Shown: positions 1-8,666 of the stretch, one piece after another
How the letters are laid out: the number at the start of each line of letters is the position of its first letter
Position numbering within the stretch: position 1 is the stretch's first letter
Origin: Avidesulfovibrio sp964369685
GTDB lineage: Bacteria > Desulfobacterota > Desulfovibrionia > Desulfovibrionales > Desulfovibrionaceae
Reading direction: 5' to 3'
Assembly (NCBI GenBank): GCA_964369685.1
Contig: CAYJFB010000008.1
Location: 21,281 to 85,280 of the forward strand
DNA length: 64,000 bases
Made by a program: the position numbers and the translations under genes
Notes under the pieces: model-generated
What the model saw: only the letters and a program-made list of their open reading frames with translations
What the model was told of the DNA's origin: nothing
The model's database searches: none

Positions 1-859
1 CTGTGCTTCCTGAAGAACGAAGACTGGCTTTTGAACGTTTCGGCGAATCTTCACGAACTAAAAGAGCAATCCGTACGCCCTTAAGACGACGTAAGTGCTC
101 TACAAATCCTTCCAACGCCTCTTTTGTACAACCAAATTCTGCAAGTTCTTTAAGCGAAACCTGACAGACAGCAACCATACCGTCTTTTTCAAGTTGAATG
201 CGTGTTGAAAGCGTGCCCCATAAATGCATTTTTTGCAATGTCCACTGATTATCCAATGTGTCACGCAAAGCTGCGGCGTCCAGACCGTTCTCTATAAGTC
301 GTGCCGCCAAACGTAAAACCGCCGCGTCGGTATTCCCGTGTGTAAAAGATCCGGTATCAGACACCAAAGCAAGATATACACACGCTGCCAACGAATCGGT
401 TAGAGACACATCTGCGCTGTCTGCCAAAGCCGCAATCATTTGTCCTGTCGCCGCCATCTGCGGTTCAATCCAATTATACAAACTTCCATAAGCAGGGTTG
501 CTGACGTGATGATCAATATTGACAGAAGGTATACTGGGTAACGCCTCGCTCAACTCTTTACCAAGACGCCAAGCGTCTCCACTATCGAGCGCAACAAGCA
601 ATTGTGGTTTAAACGGTACGTCCGCCAAGCGCGTATGCAAAACAGACGGCAATGAAACCCAATCAAGATACGAAGGCATGCCCGTTGCGTTATAGAGCGC
701 GAATTTTTTCCCCAAAGCTTGTAGCAAAAAACCCAACGCACCGGTTGCACCGATGGCGTCACCATCAGGCGAGGCATGAGCCGCAACAAGAATCGAATCG
801 TGCGCTGCAAACAATTTTACAATTTCCTGTGCGTGGATAGAAGTATCAAAAATCTGCAT
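1..859 (-). CDS. nrnA: DHH/DHHA1 phosphoesterase, NrnA-like (3' end outside the window)
   Basis: The minus-strand frame is open from an ATG at 859 to the window edge, so the C-terminus is missing. The N-terminal DHH domain shows ASPDGDAIGA near residue 30 and NIDHHVSN near residue 113; both supply metal-binding Asp/His residues in this family. The last visible part, KASLRSSGS, is a typical DHHA1 substrate-binding motif. Family members hydrolyse 2-5 nt oligoribonucleotides and, in many bacteria, pAp; which activity dominates here cannot be read from sequence. The start overlaps the end of the DUF503 gene by 14 bp, which indicates translational coupling. In related bacteria this pair lies downstream of infB, but here infB is about 57 kb away on the other strand. 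Confidence 0.93.
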   Translation of the reverse strand, partial: MQIFDTSIHAQEIVKLFAAHDSILVAAHASPDGDAIGATGALGFLLQALGKKFALYNATGMPSYLDWVSLPSVLHTRLADVPFKPQLLVALDSGDAWRLGKELSEALPSIPSVNIDHHVSNPAYGSLYNWIEPQMAATGQMIAALADSADVSLTDSLAACVYLALVSDTGSFTHGNTDAAVLRLAARLIENGLDAAALRDTLDNQWTLQKMHLWGTLSTRIQLEKDGMVAVCQVSLKELAEFGCTKEALEGFVEHLRRLKGVRIALLVREDSPKRSKASLRSSGST

Positions 860-1139
860 CCATAATCTCCAGTTCACTGTAGGTCATTCGTTCGGGACAC
901 ACCGCTTCCATCATACTCAAACATTTGTCCATCCGCGAACGCAAATGGCGTTCTTCATTACTGGCAGAAACAACCAATAAACGCAAACGAGTCAAAGAAT
1001 GTTCAGTTCCTGCTTCGGCAACAGCCACGTTAAATTTGTTGCGCGTTTTTTGTTTAAGACTGTTGGCAATTCGACGCTTGCCCTTGAGCGAATCATTACC
1101 GTCAAGATGATATTCCACAGTGAGTGCGGCGATAAGCAT
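846..1139 (-). CDS. DUF503 (YlxP-like) family protein
   Basis: A 97-residue protein starting MLIAALTVEYHLDGNDSLKGKRR, which matches the DUF503 pattern of an N-terminal beta strand followed by SLKxKRR. The family is small, cytoplasmic and usually encoded between infB and rbfA or truB. Its function is not firmly established; ribosome-biogenesis roles are suggested by gene neighbourhood. The stop lies inside the start of the NrnA-like gene. There is no room for rbfA between the two, and no rbfA is seen elsewhere in the window. Family assignment is fairly secure; function is open. Confidence 0.85.
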   Translation of the reverse strand: MLIAALTVEYHLDGNDSLKGKRRIANSLKQKTRNKFNVAVAEAGTEHSLTRLRLLVVSASNEERHLRSRMDKCLSMMEAVCPERMTYSELEIMDADF

Positions 1140-1439
1140 AGCAATCCTTCACAATAGAAAACGTTTTGTTTTATACTTCAAAAAAAGCCTTCATGGACGA
1201 CGTATCCGTCATTCAGTGCCACAACAGCCATTGCGCAAACTCTGTATTTTTTTAGAGTTGCAACAATGGCTGTTTATCAATTGTACAATGATTCTAGAAC
1301 GTGTTCACATAAAATGATTTTTTGTGTTATATAAAAGTTCTTCATCGCCCTTCATCGACACAAACAGTCTTCCCATGCTTATATCGATACCTATCTAACG
1401 ATAGCTTGCAAAAAAACTTACAAGAGATCGTAATGAAGA
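1140..1439. other. Intergenic stretch with one imperfect hairpin
   Basis: No credible gene is seen. The notable structure is an 11-bp perfect inverted repeat, AACAGCCATTG at 1223-1233 and CAATGGCTGTT at 1264-1274. An inner imperfect stem (CAAACTCT with AGAGTTG) closes a T-rich loop. There is no T-tract after the hairpin on either strand, so it is not a textbook intrinsic terminator. It lies upstream of the minus-strand DUF503-nrnA pair and downstream of the small membrane protein gene. Confidence 0.5.
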
Positions 1440-1664
1440 TCATTCAATAGCTTGCGCTTCTTCTGTTTGACAACAACAGCCGTGATCGTGTGTGTTTTTT
1501 TTGGTACAACACACATCCATCCACGAACGCAACAACACGATACCCACGCCGACGGCAATACAGAAAAGTACAAGATATAAAATACCAAAAAAAATCGCAA
1601 AATCAGGCGCCCACCACGGAATATCCTGCGGTAAAGGGCTGTGTACGGTTTCACCGTAAAGCAT
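1440..1664 (-). CDS. Small single-pass membrane protein with Cys/His-rich tail
   Basis: I do not recognise the family. The start at 1664 is chosen because AAGGAG sits 5 bases upstream; longer versions lack a ribosome site. The 74-residue product begins MLYGETVHSPLPQDIPWW, has one hydrophobic helix of about 24 residues (roughly 20-45, AIFFGILYLVLFCIAVGVGI), then a basic WMDVCCTKK and a short tail with HDHGCCC. The layout suggests an N-out or N-in bitopic inner-membrane protein with a possible metal- or redox-active cytoplasmic or periplasmic tail. That role is inference from composition only. It stands alone between DUF503 and HU on the same strand. Confidence 0.6.
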   Translation of the reverse strand: MLYGETVHSPLPQDIPWWAPDFAIFFGILYLVLFCIAVGVGIVLLRSWMDVCCTKKNTHDHGCCCQTEEAQAIE

Positions 1665-1724
1665 GGCAACTCCTTTGTTGTATTCAATCGGCACAGTACC
1701 GATAAAAAAGAAGCAACAACGTTT

Positions 1725-1997
1725 TTAACGGACAGTGTCCTTCAAAGTTTTACCCGGACGGAATTTCACAACCTTTGAAGCCGCAATTTCAATTTCTTCA
1801 CCGGTTCGCGGATTGCGACCTTTACGTGCCGCACGTTCCTCAGCCGCAAACATACCAAAATTGGCAAGAGAAACTTTTCCTTCATCAATCAAGACTTCTT
1901 GGATAACGTCCAACAAAGCGGTTACAAATTGTTCGGCAGCTGTTTTTGAAATGTCGTTTTTTGCTGCCAAAAGAACAGCAAGTTCAGCTTTTGTCAT
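1725..1997 (-). CDS. HU-family histone-like DNA-binding protein
   Basis: A 90-residue protein starting MTKAELAVLLAAKND, the usual HU length. It carries the hallmark of the DNA-binding arm, GRNPRTGEEIEI, followed by VVKFRPGKTLKD. Start 1997 is chosen for the AGGAGA site 9 bases upstream; the longer frame adds an unlikely 18 residues. HU dimers bend and compact DNA without strong sequence specificity and act in replication, recombination and transcription. IHF alpha or beta cannot be formally excluded from one sequence, but the arm motif and N-terminus favour HU. Confidence 0.93.
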   Translation of the reverse strand: MTKAELAVLLAAKNDISKTAAEQFVTALLDVIQEVLIDEGKVSLANFGMFAAEERAARKGRNPRTGEEIEIAASKVVKFRPGKTLKDTVR

Positions 1998-2150
1998 GTT
2001 TCGGCTCTCCTTGCACGATGAGTAAATAGGTACATCAATCAAATCAGCCAATCAAAACAAACTATAATCTTTCGATATTATGTAAAAATGGCATTCTACA
2101 TTTTTAACACAGTGCATTGCTTCTTTTTTAATCATGTTTAGATAATGAAG

Positions 2151-3887
2151 TCAACCTGAGATCTCTTGCCAATCCTTGACATTCAATTCAACAGAAGCCA
2201 CACCGTTGAAAACATTAATACACGGTGTAAAGGCCAATCGCAAACATTTATTTTCCAATGGGGACATGTTTTTTGCTTGACGCCACACTTTGGCTTGCAA
2301 AGAAATACCGCTTGTCGGCTCTTGAACCCGCAACGTAACGTGTTCTCGTTTTTGTCCAAAAACGCGTTGGCTACGCACAACTAACGGTTGCGATGAAAAC
2401 ACAGGTTCAGGGTTGCCCATACCAAACGGTTGCAATAATTCTAAAGATTTCAAAAAAGTAAAATCAGAAGCCAGCTCCAATGAAAGTTCACCGTCAAGCA
2501 AAAGCCGCGGTGTCAACGGTACAGATCCCACAAGTTCTTCAGTTACTAAATGAAAACGTTCACGCAATACTTCCAATTGTGACGGCTCCAAACGCAATCC
2601 CGCCGCCTGACGGTGTCCGCCAAAACCAAGCAACACATCCGCACACCGCGATAACGCCTCATGAAGATCCAATTCATGGACAGAACGCCCCGATCCTTTC
2701 AAACACCCCCCGTCACCACATAACACCAATGTAGGGCGATACAAAGCCTCAACAATTCGTGAAGCAACAATACCAATCACACCTTGATGCCAATGGTGTC
2801 CACATAAAACCAATGCAGTCAACCATGGTTTTTCTTCTAACAATGCTTGAGCTTGTGCGAATGCCTCTGTAAAAATGTGTTCTTCTTCAAGGCGGCGTTG
2901 AGTATTGAGTGCATCCAGTTTTGAAGCAAGAACTTGTAATTCTTCAACATCTTGCCCGTGTAACAGTTGAAAGGCATCTCGTGCCGAACCGACACGACCT
3001 GCGGCGTTGATCCGTGGTGCCAAATTAAACACCACTTGCCCGGCTCCCAACTCAATGGTGCGACCATAACCGCTGACGGCTTTTAATTCCGCCAAACCCG
3101 GACGCCGTGCTTCAGCAATTTTTAAAAGACCGTTTTTTGCCAAAATTCGATTTTGACCACCAAGATCAACCATGTCCGCCAAGGTGCCCAAGGCCACAAG
3201 ATCAAGTACCGCACGCATATCCAAAGGCGGTTCTCCGCGTTCAGCACTAAGACGTTGATTCAACGCCGCCATCAAATAAAAAGCGACCCCCACACCGGCA
3301 AGATGCGGACAAGGACACACTCCTTCAGGAACCAAGCGCGGATTACAAAGCGCTTCTGCATCAGGCAACACAGCAGGAGGTAAATGGTGATCAGAAACAA
3401 CAACCTTCATCCCAAGTTCACGCGCTCGTGCCACAGCCTTCGTGTCGCTGATACCACAATCCACCGTCAATAAAACACCACACCCTTCAGCCGCATGACG
3501 CTCCAACTGAGGAATGTTGAGACCATACCCCTCTTCCTGACGATTGGGCAAATGCACACAGGCCGACACACCGTGATGCTCCAACACTTGCATACACACA
3601 GCCGAGGCCGTTACACCGTCAACATCATAATCACCCCAAACAAGCACTTTTCGGCCTTCGGCAATGCTTATTACCAAAACATCTACAGCTTCTTCAAGAC
3701 CGGGTAACGCCGTCGGCGGAACCAAATGACGCAATAACGGTGACAAAAACGTATTCATCTCTTGAAGCGTAGAAAGACCACGACACGCCAAAAGTTCAAC
3801 AATTCTCTCAGGAATCCCAAGTTGTTCTGCCAACAGACCTGTTTGCAACTCAGAAGAAACAGCTTCTCGCTGCAACCAACGTTTCAT
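2151..3887 (-). CDS. recJ: Single-stranded-DNA-specific exonuclease RecJ
   Basis: A 578-residue protein, normal length for RecJ. The DHH-family catalytic motifs are in order: DYDVDG at residues 86-91, VDCGIS near 142-147, VSDHH at 164-168. Further on are the conserved LVALGTLADMV and NLAPRINAAGR segments, GHHWHQGVIGIVASR, and the GGHRQAAGL motif of the DHHA1 domain. RecJ degrades single strands 5' to 3' in recombination and mismatch/base-excision repair using Mn or Mg. It starts 30 bp downstream of the end of a TPR gene on the same strand and may be cotranscribed with the TPR pair. Confidence 0.96.
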   Translation of the reverse strand: MKRWLQREAVSSELQTGLLAEQLGIPERIVELLACRGLSTLQEMNTFLSPLLRHLVPPTALPGLEEAVDVLVISIAEGRKVLVWGDYDVDGVTASAVCMQVLEHHGVSACVHLPNRQEEGYGLNIPQLERHAAEGCGVLLTVDCGISDTKAVARARELGMKVVVSDHHLPPAVLPDAEALCNPRLVPEGVCPCPHLAGVGVAFYLMAALNQRLSAERGEPPLDMRAVLDLVALGTLADMVDLGGQNRILAKNGLLKIAEARRPGLAELKAVSGYGRTIELGAGQVVFNLAPRINAAGRVGSARDAFQLLHGQDVEELQVLASKLDALNTQRRLEEEHIFTEAFAQAQALLEEKPWLTALVLCGHHWHQGVIGIVASRIVEALYRPTLVLCGDGGCLKGSGRSVHELDLHEALSRCADVLLGFGGHRQAAGLRLEPSQLEVLRERFHLVTEELVGSVPLTPRLLLDGELSLELASDFTFLKSLELLQPFGMGNPEPVFSSQPLVVRSQRVFGQKREHVTLRVQEPTSGISLQAKVWRQAKNMSPLENKCLRLAFTPCINVFNGVASVELNVKDWQEISG

Positions 3888-3917
3888 AAAAAAATCTCAT
3901 TTATTCAAAAAATATCG

Positions 3918-4766
3918 TCAAGAGATGCCTTGATCCAAGTCTATGGCAATAAAGCCTTCATTGCTTTTAGGCGCTTCACCTTTCAAAAACGCTTCAACCC
4001 GTGAGCGATATTTTGCCGGAACCAATTGTTTTTTTGTCAACCATTCACAAAATTTAGTAACGGTTTCATTACCGCGATCCAAATCACCGGCTATCATTAA
4101 GGCTTCGATACATTCCCCATAATTGTTCAGTTCAAGATACGCACGAGCAATATTGATATACAAATTTTCATCATTTTGCGTGACTTCCAAAGCGCGAAGA
4201 TAATAGGCGACGGCTTGATCATACATTTTACACTTACGCAAATTGATCCCAAAATCATTAAAAAGATGTTTATGTTCAGGTTTGAATGCGCCATCAAGTT
4301 GCACCAAACGTTCAAAGACTTTTTCTGCTTTATCGGTTTCACCGCGTGCAAGATAAGTCAAACCGATACCAAAATTGGCTCGAACATTATCTTCGTCCAT
4401 GTATAAAGAACTGTCGTAAGCGTGTTCGGCAGTGAACAATTCGCCTTTGTCTTTGGCTTTGTCACCTCGATCCAGATGATTTTCAAGCTCTTGCATTTTA
4501 GGATACACAGATTGAGCATAGAAATCGGCTTCGGGTGAATAATTTTGAAAAAGCTCATCAAGAGAAATGGTTTTTTTATTACCCGTAGGAATAAAATTTT
4601 TGTTGATCGGTTGAATTTCAACCGTATTACTATCCAGTTGCTCTGCATGCCAATAAATTTTTTGAGTTGTTTTTCGTGCATTGGTGCCTGTAATGACAAT
4701 TTTTTCCATCCACAGAGGCGTTTGCAGAGCCGACAATTCAATTTCATCTTGCAAGCTATTACTCAT
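3918..4766 (-). CDS. TPR-repeat protein, second copy of a tandem pair
   Basis: A 282-residue soluble protein. An alternative start 21 bases upstream exists, but GAGGTG lies 7 bases before the ATG at 4766. Residues 1-95 form a conserved N-terminal module without repeats (…KTTQKIYWHAEQLDSN…, …IPTGNKKTISLDELFQ…). Residues about 110-255 form TPR helices, for example NVRANFGIGLTYLARGE and NLYINIARAYLELNNYGE. It is closely related along its full length to the upstream neighbour (4936-5808), so the two arose by tandem duplication. TPR proteins are scaffolds; the partner is unknown. No signal peptide or membrane helix is seen. Confidence 0.85.
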   Translation of the reverse strand: MSNSLQDEIELSALQTPLWMEKIVITGTNARKTTQKIYWHAEQLDSNTVEIQPINKNFIPTGNKKTISLDELFQNYSPEADFYAQSVYPKMQELENHLDRGDKAKDKGELFTAEHAYDSSLYMDEDNVRANFGIGLTYLARGETDKAEKVFERLVQLDGAFKPEHKHLFNDFGINLRKCKMYDQAVAYYLRALEVTQNDENLYINIARAYLELNNYGECIEALMIAGDLDRGNETVTKFCEWLTKKQLVPAKYRSRVEAFLKGEAPKSNEGFIAIDLDQGIS

Positions 4767-4935
4767 ATTGATACACCTCATTTCCATGTTTGTTTACAAA
4801 AAAGAAACAACATGAAACACATCGTTTTTACAAAATGTTTATAAAAAATGCACGATTTTCAACATTCATATCCGCCATCATCAAGGTCACCATTCAGGGA
4901 GATATTCCACAGGCGGTTTGACACGCACGGAAGCG

Positions 4936-5808
4936 TCATTCCTCTTCTGACGTGCCTTCATCCAGTTCCACAGCAATAAATGTTTCATCGGTTTGTGGTT
5001 TTTCACCTTTAAGAATGGCGGCCACGGCTGAACGATATTTTGTAGGAACCATTTTTTTCTTTGTCAACCACTCACAAAATTTGATGACGGTTTCATTGCC
5101 TTTATCCAACTCATTGGCTGCAATTAAAGCTTCAATACAGTCCCCATAATTTTTGAGTTCCATGTATGCACGAGCCAGATTAATATATAAATTCTCGTCA
5201 TTTTGGGTCAATTCCAAAGCACGATTATAGTAGGCCACAGCTTGTTCATACATTTTGCATTTACGCAAATTGATCCCAAAATCATTGAACAAATGTTTAT
5301 TTTCTTCTGTAAAGGCGGCATCGAGTTGAACCAAGCGTTCAAAAATATTATCTGCTTTATCGGTTTCACCGCGTGCAAGATAAGTCAAACCGATACCAAA
5401 ATTGGCTCGAATGTTGTTTTCATCCAATTGCAAAGACGCATCATAGGCATGTTCGGCACTGAACAGCTCCCCTTTATCTTTTGCTTCGTCACCACGATCT
5501 ATTTGTTTTTCCATTTCTTGAATTTTTGGAAAAACGGACTGAAAATAAAATTCAGGCTCAGGAGAATAGCTTTTAAGCAATTCATCAACAGAGATGGTTT
5601 TCTTACTGCCTGTAGGAATATAATTTTTATTGAGGGGTTGAATTTCAACAATTTTACTATCCAATTGTTCGACAAACCAAAAGATTTTTTGTACAGACTT
5701 CCGTGTCGTTGTGCCTGTTCCGACCTTACGAATTTCTTGTGCCGAAAAAACACCGCGCACACGAATTTCTTCATTATTGTTGGCTTGTAAATTGGTATTT
5801 TTGCTCAT
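4936..5808 (-). CDS. TPR-repeat protein, first copy of a tandem pair
   Basis: A 290-residue protein with the same plan as the downstream copy: an N-terminal module (KSVQKIFWFVEQLDSK, IPTGSKKTISVDELL) followed by TPR helices from about residue 105 to 260. The C-terminus ends in an acidic tail, ELDEGTSEEE. AGAGGT 6 bases before the ATG supports the start. The longest near-identical block shared with its paralogue covers the third and fourth repeats (HLFNDFGINLRKCKMY), while the first 25 residues differ completely, so the copies may bind different partners. Function is not known to me. Confidence 0.85.
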   Translation of the reverse strand: MSKNTNLQANNNEEIRVRGVFSAQEIRKVGTGTTTRKSVQKIFWFVEQLDSKIVEIQPLNKNYIPTGSKKTISVDELLKSYSPEPEFYFQSVFPKIQEMEKQIDRGDEAKDKGELFSAEHAYDASLQLDENNIRANFGIGLTYLARGETDKADNIFERLVQLDAAFTEENKHLFNDFGINLRKCKMYEQAVAYYNRALELTQNDENLYINLARAYMELKNYGDCIEALIAANELDKGNETVIKFCEWLTKKKMVPTKYRSAVAAILKGEKPQTDETFIAVELDEGTSEEE

Positions 5809-5964
5809 GGTTTCTACCTCTGCTGCAACGAAAGGGCTTTTTGCTTCTTTTGTTGAAGCATTATTGATTCAAAAAAACATTCTTCGGATGATCCACAGCA
5901 TTATATTATAGTGTAGTTATCCTTTATTTATGAAAAACAACATATTCAAAACAGACTTTTCTTT

Positions 5965-6654
5965 TTATTTTGATCCCATACTTTCTATAATAGCACGTGC
6001 CGCACCGGCGGGATCTTTGGCCTTAGTGATGGGACGCCCGACAACAAGAAAATCACTACCCAAGGCCACGGCCTGAGCCGGTGTCACTGTACGGCGTTGA
6101 TCATCACTTGCAGCGTCTGCAGGACGAATCCCCGGCGTCAGGCATTGTAATGTAGGACAACAGGTTTTAATGGCTTTCAGTTCATTTCCTGAGCAAACAA
6201 CGCCGTCAAGCCCCCATGTGGCACCATGTTGCGCCAAAGAAAGTGCAAAGTCGCCGAGGTTTTCGGTATATCCGGGAAGTTCACCTTGATCCATGCTGGT
6301 CAACACGGTTACCCCAAAGAGTAACGGTTTTGAACCATGATTCTCTGCATCAAGAACTGTTCGCGCCGCACGAATCATCCGTTCTCCGCCCAAAAGGTGT
6401 ACAGTAATCAAATCAACTTCAAGCAATGCTGCCGCACGAACACCGCCGCTCACCGTATTTGGAATATCAAACAATTTGAGATCAAGCATGACTTTAAAGC
6501 CCATGCCCTTTAATGTTTGAATAATCCGCGGGCCTTCAGATGTAAACAATTCCAAACCGACTTTGACCCAACAGCTACTGCCACGCAAGCTGTCAGCCAT
6601 GCTCAAGGCATCCATGGGATCGGTATAATCAAGAGCGACTATTAATTCAGCCAT
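5965..6654 (-). CDS. pyrF: Orotidine 5'-phosphate decarboxylase
   Basis: A 229-residue TIM-barrel enzyme converting OMP to UMP in pyrimidine synthesis. The active-site signature MLDLKLFDIPNTV is present with D58, K60 and D63. The C-terminal phosphate-binding segment VVGRPITKAKDP and the LTPGIRP motif are also there. Start 6654 has AAGGAG 6 bases upstream; the frame extends further but the extra ten residues do not belong to the family. The gene overlaps the end of gmk by 8 bp, the last member of a yicC-remA-gmk-pyrF series. Confidence 0.96.
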   Translation of the reverse strand: MAELIVALDYTDPMDALSMADSLRGSSCWVKVGLELFTSEGPRIIQTLKGMGFKVMLDLKLFDIPNTVSGGVRAAALLEVDLITVHLLGGERMIRAARTVLDAENHGSKPLLFGVTVLTSMDQGELPGYTENLGDFALSLAQHGATWGLDGVVCSGNELKAIKTCCPTLQCLTPGIRPADAASDDQRRTVTPAQAVALGSDFLVVGRPITKAKDPAGAARAIIESMGSK

Positions 6655-7291
6655 GATGATCTCCTTCGGTAAGTTGTGCCACAAATTGAGGACGCAATGC
6701 GGGTGACAAGGTCGCAGCTATATAAAACGCCCGCAGTTGTGCATAAGCTGTTTGCAAATCGTCATTGACAATCCACGCATCAAACCAATGAGCGGCTTGC
6801 ATTTCTGTTGTAGCGATGGCCAAGCGTTTTTCAATGGCTTCTGCTGTATCTGTTCCGCGATTATTCAGGCGTAAACCCAATTCTTTCAACGAAGGCGGAA
6901 AAAGAAAAACAAATCGTCCGCGAGGTAAAGCCAAACGTAACTGTGCGGCACCCTGCACGTCAATATCAAATAAGACATCGTGACCTGAACGCAACATGTT
7001 TTCAAGCGGTTCCAAAGGCGTTCCGTACCAATTGCCGTGAACGCAGGCCGATTCGGCAAAATAACCTGTTGTACGTTGTTGCAAAAAACTGTTCTTCTCT
7101 AAAAAAATATAATCTTTACCGTTTATTTCACCTTGTCTGGGCGTCCGAGTAGTACATGAAACAGAATATTTGATCGCCGGAAACTCTTCTCGCAATAGTT
7201 TGGTGAGTGTCGTTTTTCCTGTTCCGGACGGTGCACAAACAATCAACAGCACACCGGTGCGTGTATCAGGTGTGCCCGATTCAATGGTCAT
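6647..7291 (-). CDS. gmk: Guanylate kinase
   Basis: A 214-residue enzyme that phosphorylates GMP (and dGMP) with ATP. The P-loop is CAPSGTGKTT at residues 19-28. The GMP-binding signature SVSCTTRTPRQGEINGKDY follows, then DIDVQGAAQLR, which includes the conserved IDVQG. Overlaps of 11 bp with remA upstream and 8 bp with pyrF downstream indicate one tightly coupled transcript. Confidence 0.96.
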   Translation of the reverse strand: MTIESGTPDTRTGVLLIVCAPSGTGKTTLTKLLREEFPAIKYSVSCTTRTPRQGEINGKDYIFLEKNSFLQQRTTGYFAESACVHGNWYGTPLEPLENMLRSGHDVLFDIDVQGAAQLRLALPRGRFVFLFPPSLKELGLRLNNRGTDTAEAIEKRLAIATTEMQAAHWFDAWIVNDDLQTAYAQLRAFYIAATLSPALRPQFVAQLTEGDHHG

Positions 7292-7550
7292 GAGTTTCCT
7301 CCTCTGAAAGATGCTGAAAACGTTGAATCAGTGTCTCAGGCAAAATTGCCGATAAAATCACATGATTGGAGTCCGTCACTAAAATAGAGCGCGTTTTTCG
7401 TCCTTGTGTGGCATCTATCAAGCGCCCTTCTGTCTTTGCTTCGTCGCGCAAACGCCGCATGGGAGATGAGGCAGGGTTGACCACAGAAATAACCCGTGAA
7501 GCCACCACAAAATTGCCAAATCCCAAATTGATCAATCCATTGCGCAACAT
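7281..7550 (-). CDS. RemA-like (DUF370) regulatory protein
   Basis: An 89-residue protein with the DUF370 pattern: INLGFGNFVVASRVISVVNP near the N-terminus and GRKTRSILVTDSNHVILSA in the middle. In Bacillus RemA is a DNA-binding activator of matrix genes that forms ring-shaped oligomers; in Desulfovibrio relatives its role is not established. The yicC-remA-gmk order is conserved across distant bacteria. It overlaps gmk by 11 bp. Confidence 0.9.
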   Translation of the reverse strand: MLRNGLINLGFGNFVVASRVISVVNPASSPMRRLRDEAKTEGRLIDATQGRKTRSILVTDSNHVILSAILPETLIQRFQHLSEEETHDH

Positions 7551-7568
7551 AACCTATATACCCTGTAT

Positions 7569-8471
7569 TTATTCAACATTCTGAACTTGTTCGCGACATT
7601 TTTCCAATTCATTTTTGCAATCGACAACAGTACATGAGATGTGGGCATCTTGCACTTTGTTGCCGCAGGTCGTAATTTCCCGAAAGCATTCTTGCAATGT
7701 AAAATCCAATTTACGTCCCATATCATTGCCGCTGTCCAGCAAGCTGTTTAGGCGTTCAAAATGCGCTTTAAGCCGTGTCAATTCTTCGGTAACGTCAATT
7801 TTGTCAGACAATATAACTATTTCTTGCAAAAAACGTGTTTCGTCTAACTCATTGATTTCCGTGCCGAGATTTTTTTGCAATTGGCTAAGGGAAAAAGCCA
7901 AACGTTCTCGAACCAAGGCGATACGGTCACGTTTAATAGATGGTGCCCGCTCTTCGATGATTGAAACCCACTCTTCAAGTTGCAAAACTCGCGCTTTGAT
8001 GTCTCTGGTAAGACTTTCTCCTTCAATATTTCGTGATTCGTTCCAATCTTCCAGAGCCGCAATCAAACCTTCTTCAAGGCGTTCATACAATTCATCAACG
8101 GCATCATCCTCATCAACAGCCGTCCATAATTGAGGAACATGCAACAGCTCTGTGTATGTTGTTGTAAAATATTCACCGCGTTCTTCGGCAAGATGCTGCA
8201 AAGCGTCCAACATGGCACAAGCTCGTGCTTCGTTAAAATGCAACAACTGTTTTTCTTCGGTTTGTTGCAATTTTAACTCAATTTCAAGGCGTCCTCGGCG
8301 AGCAAACGTCCGTACAACACGCTCAAAACGTTGCTCAAGACCACGCAACGCAAAAGGTAAACGCCACTTTAAATCAAGAAAACGATTGTTGACACTACGG
8401 ATTTCCCACGTTTGCACACCTTCGTTGTCTTCGGTGACACTCCGTCCAAAGCCAGTCATACTGCGCAACAT
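7569..8471 (-). CDS. YicC-family endoribonuclease
   Basis: A 300-residue protein starting MLRSMTGFGR, the family's typical opening, followed by EIRSVNNRFLDLKWRLP. The C-terminal half contains GRKLDFTLQECFREITTCGNK, matching the family's conserved GxKLDFLxQExxREIxTxGxK. The E. coli homologue has been linked to RNA decay; biochemical role in this lineage is inferred only. It is the first gene of the yicC-remA-gmk-pyrF set, 18 bp ahead of remA. A terminal Cys-containing segment (HISCTVVDCKNELEKCREQ) keeps the usual VVDxKxELEKxREQVQN pattern. Confidence 0.93.
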   Translation of the reverse strand: MLRSMTGFGRSVTEDNEGVQTWEIRSVNNRFLDLKWRLPFALRGLEQRFERVVRTFARRGRLEIELKLQQTEEKQLLHFNEARACAMLDALQHLAEERGEYFTTTYTELLHVPQLWTAVDEDDAVDELYERLEEGLIAALEDWNESRNIEGESLTRDIKARVLQLEEWVSIIEERAPSIKRDRIALVRERLAFSLSQLQKNLGTEINELDETRFLQEIVILSDKIDVTEELTRLKAHFERLNSLLDSGNDMGRKLDFTLQECFREITTCGNKVQDAHISCTVVDCKNELEKCREQVQNVE

Positions 8472-8666
8472 GACAAACCTCCCCTCATTTCATTTTCTTT
8501 TTTTCAGTGATGTCGTTTTATAGCATACCTGTTGTCATTGAAGAACATATACAGCATATTGAAAAAATAAAAGCTTTTTGTTCGACAAATTGTGTCTTAC
8601 ATACAAAAAAACACGCTATTTTTAATACATAAAACTTATCAGCCATGAAATATACTGTATATATGT

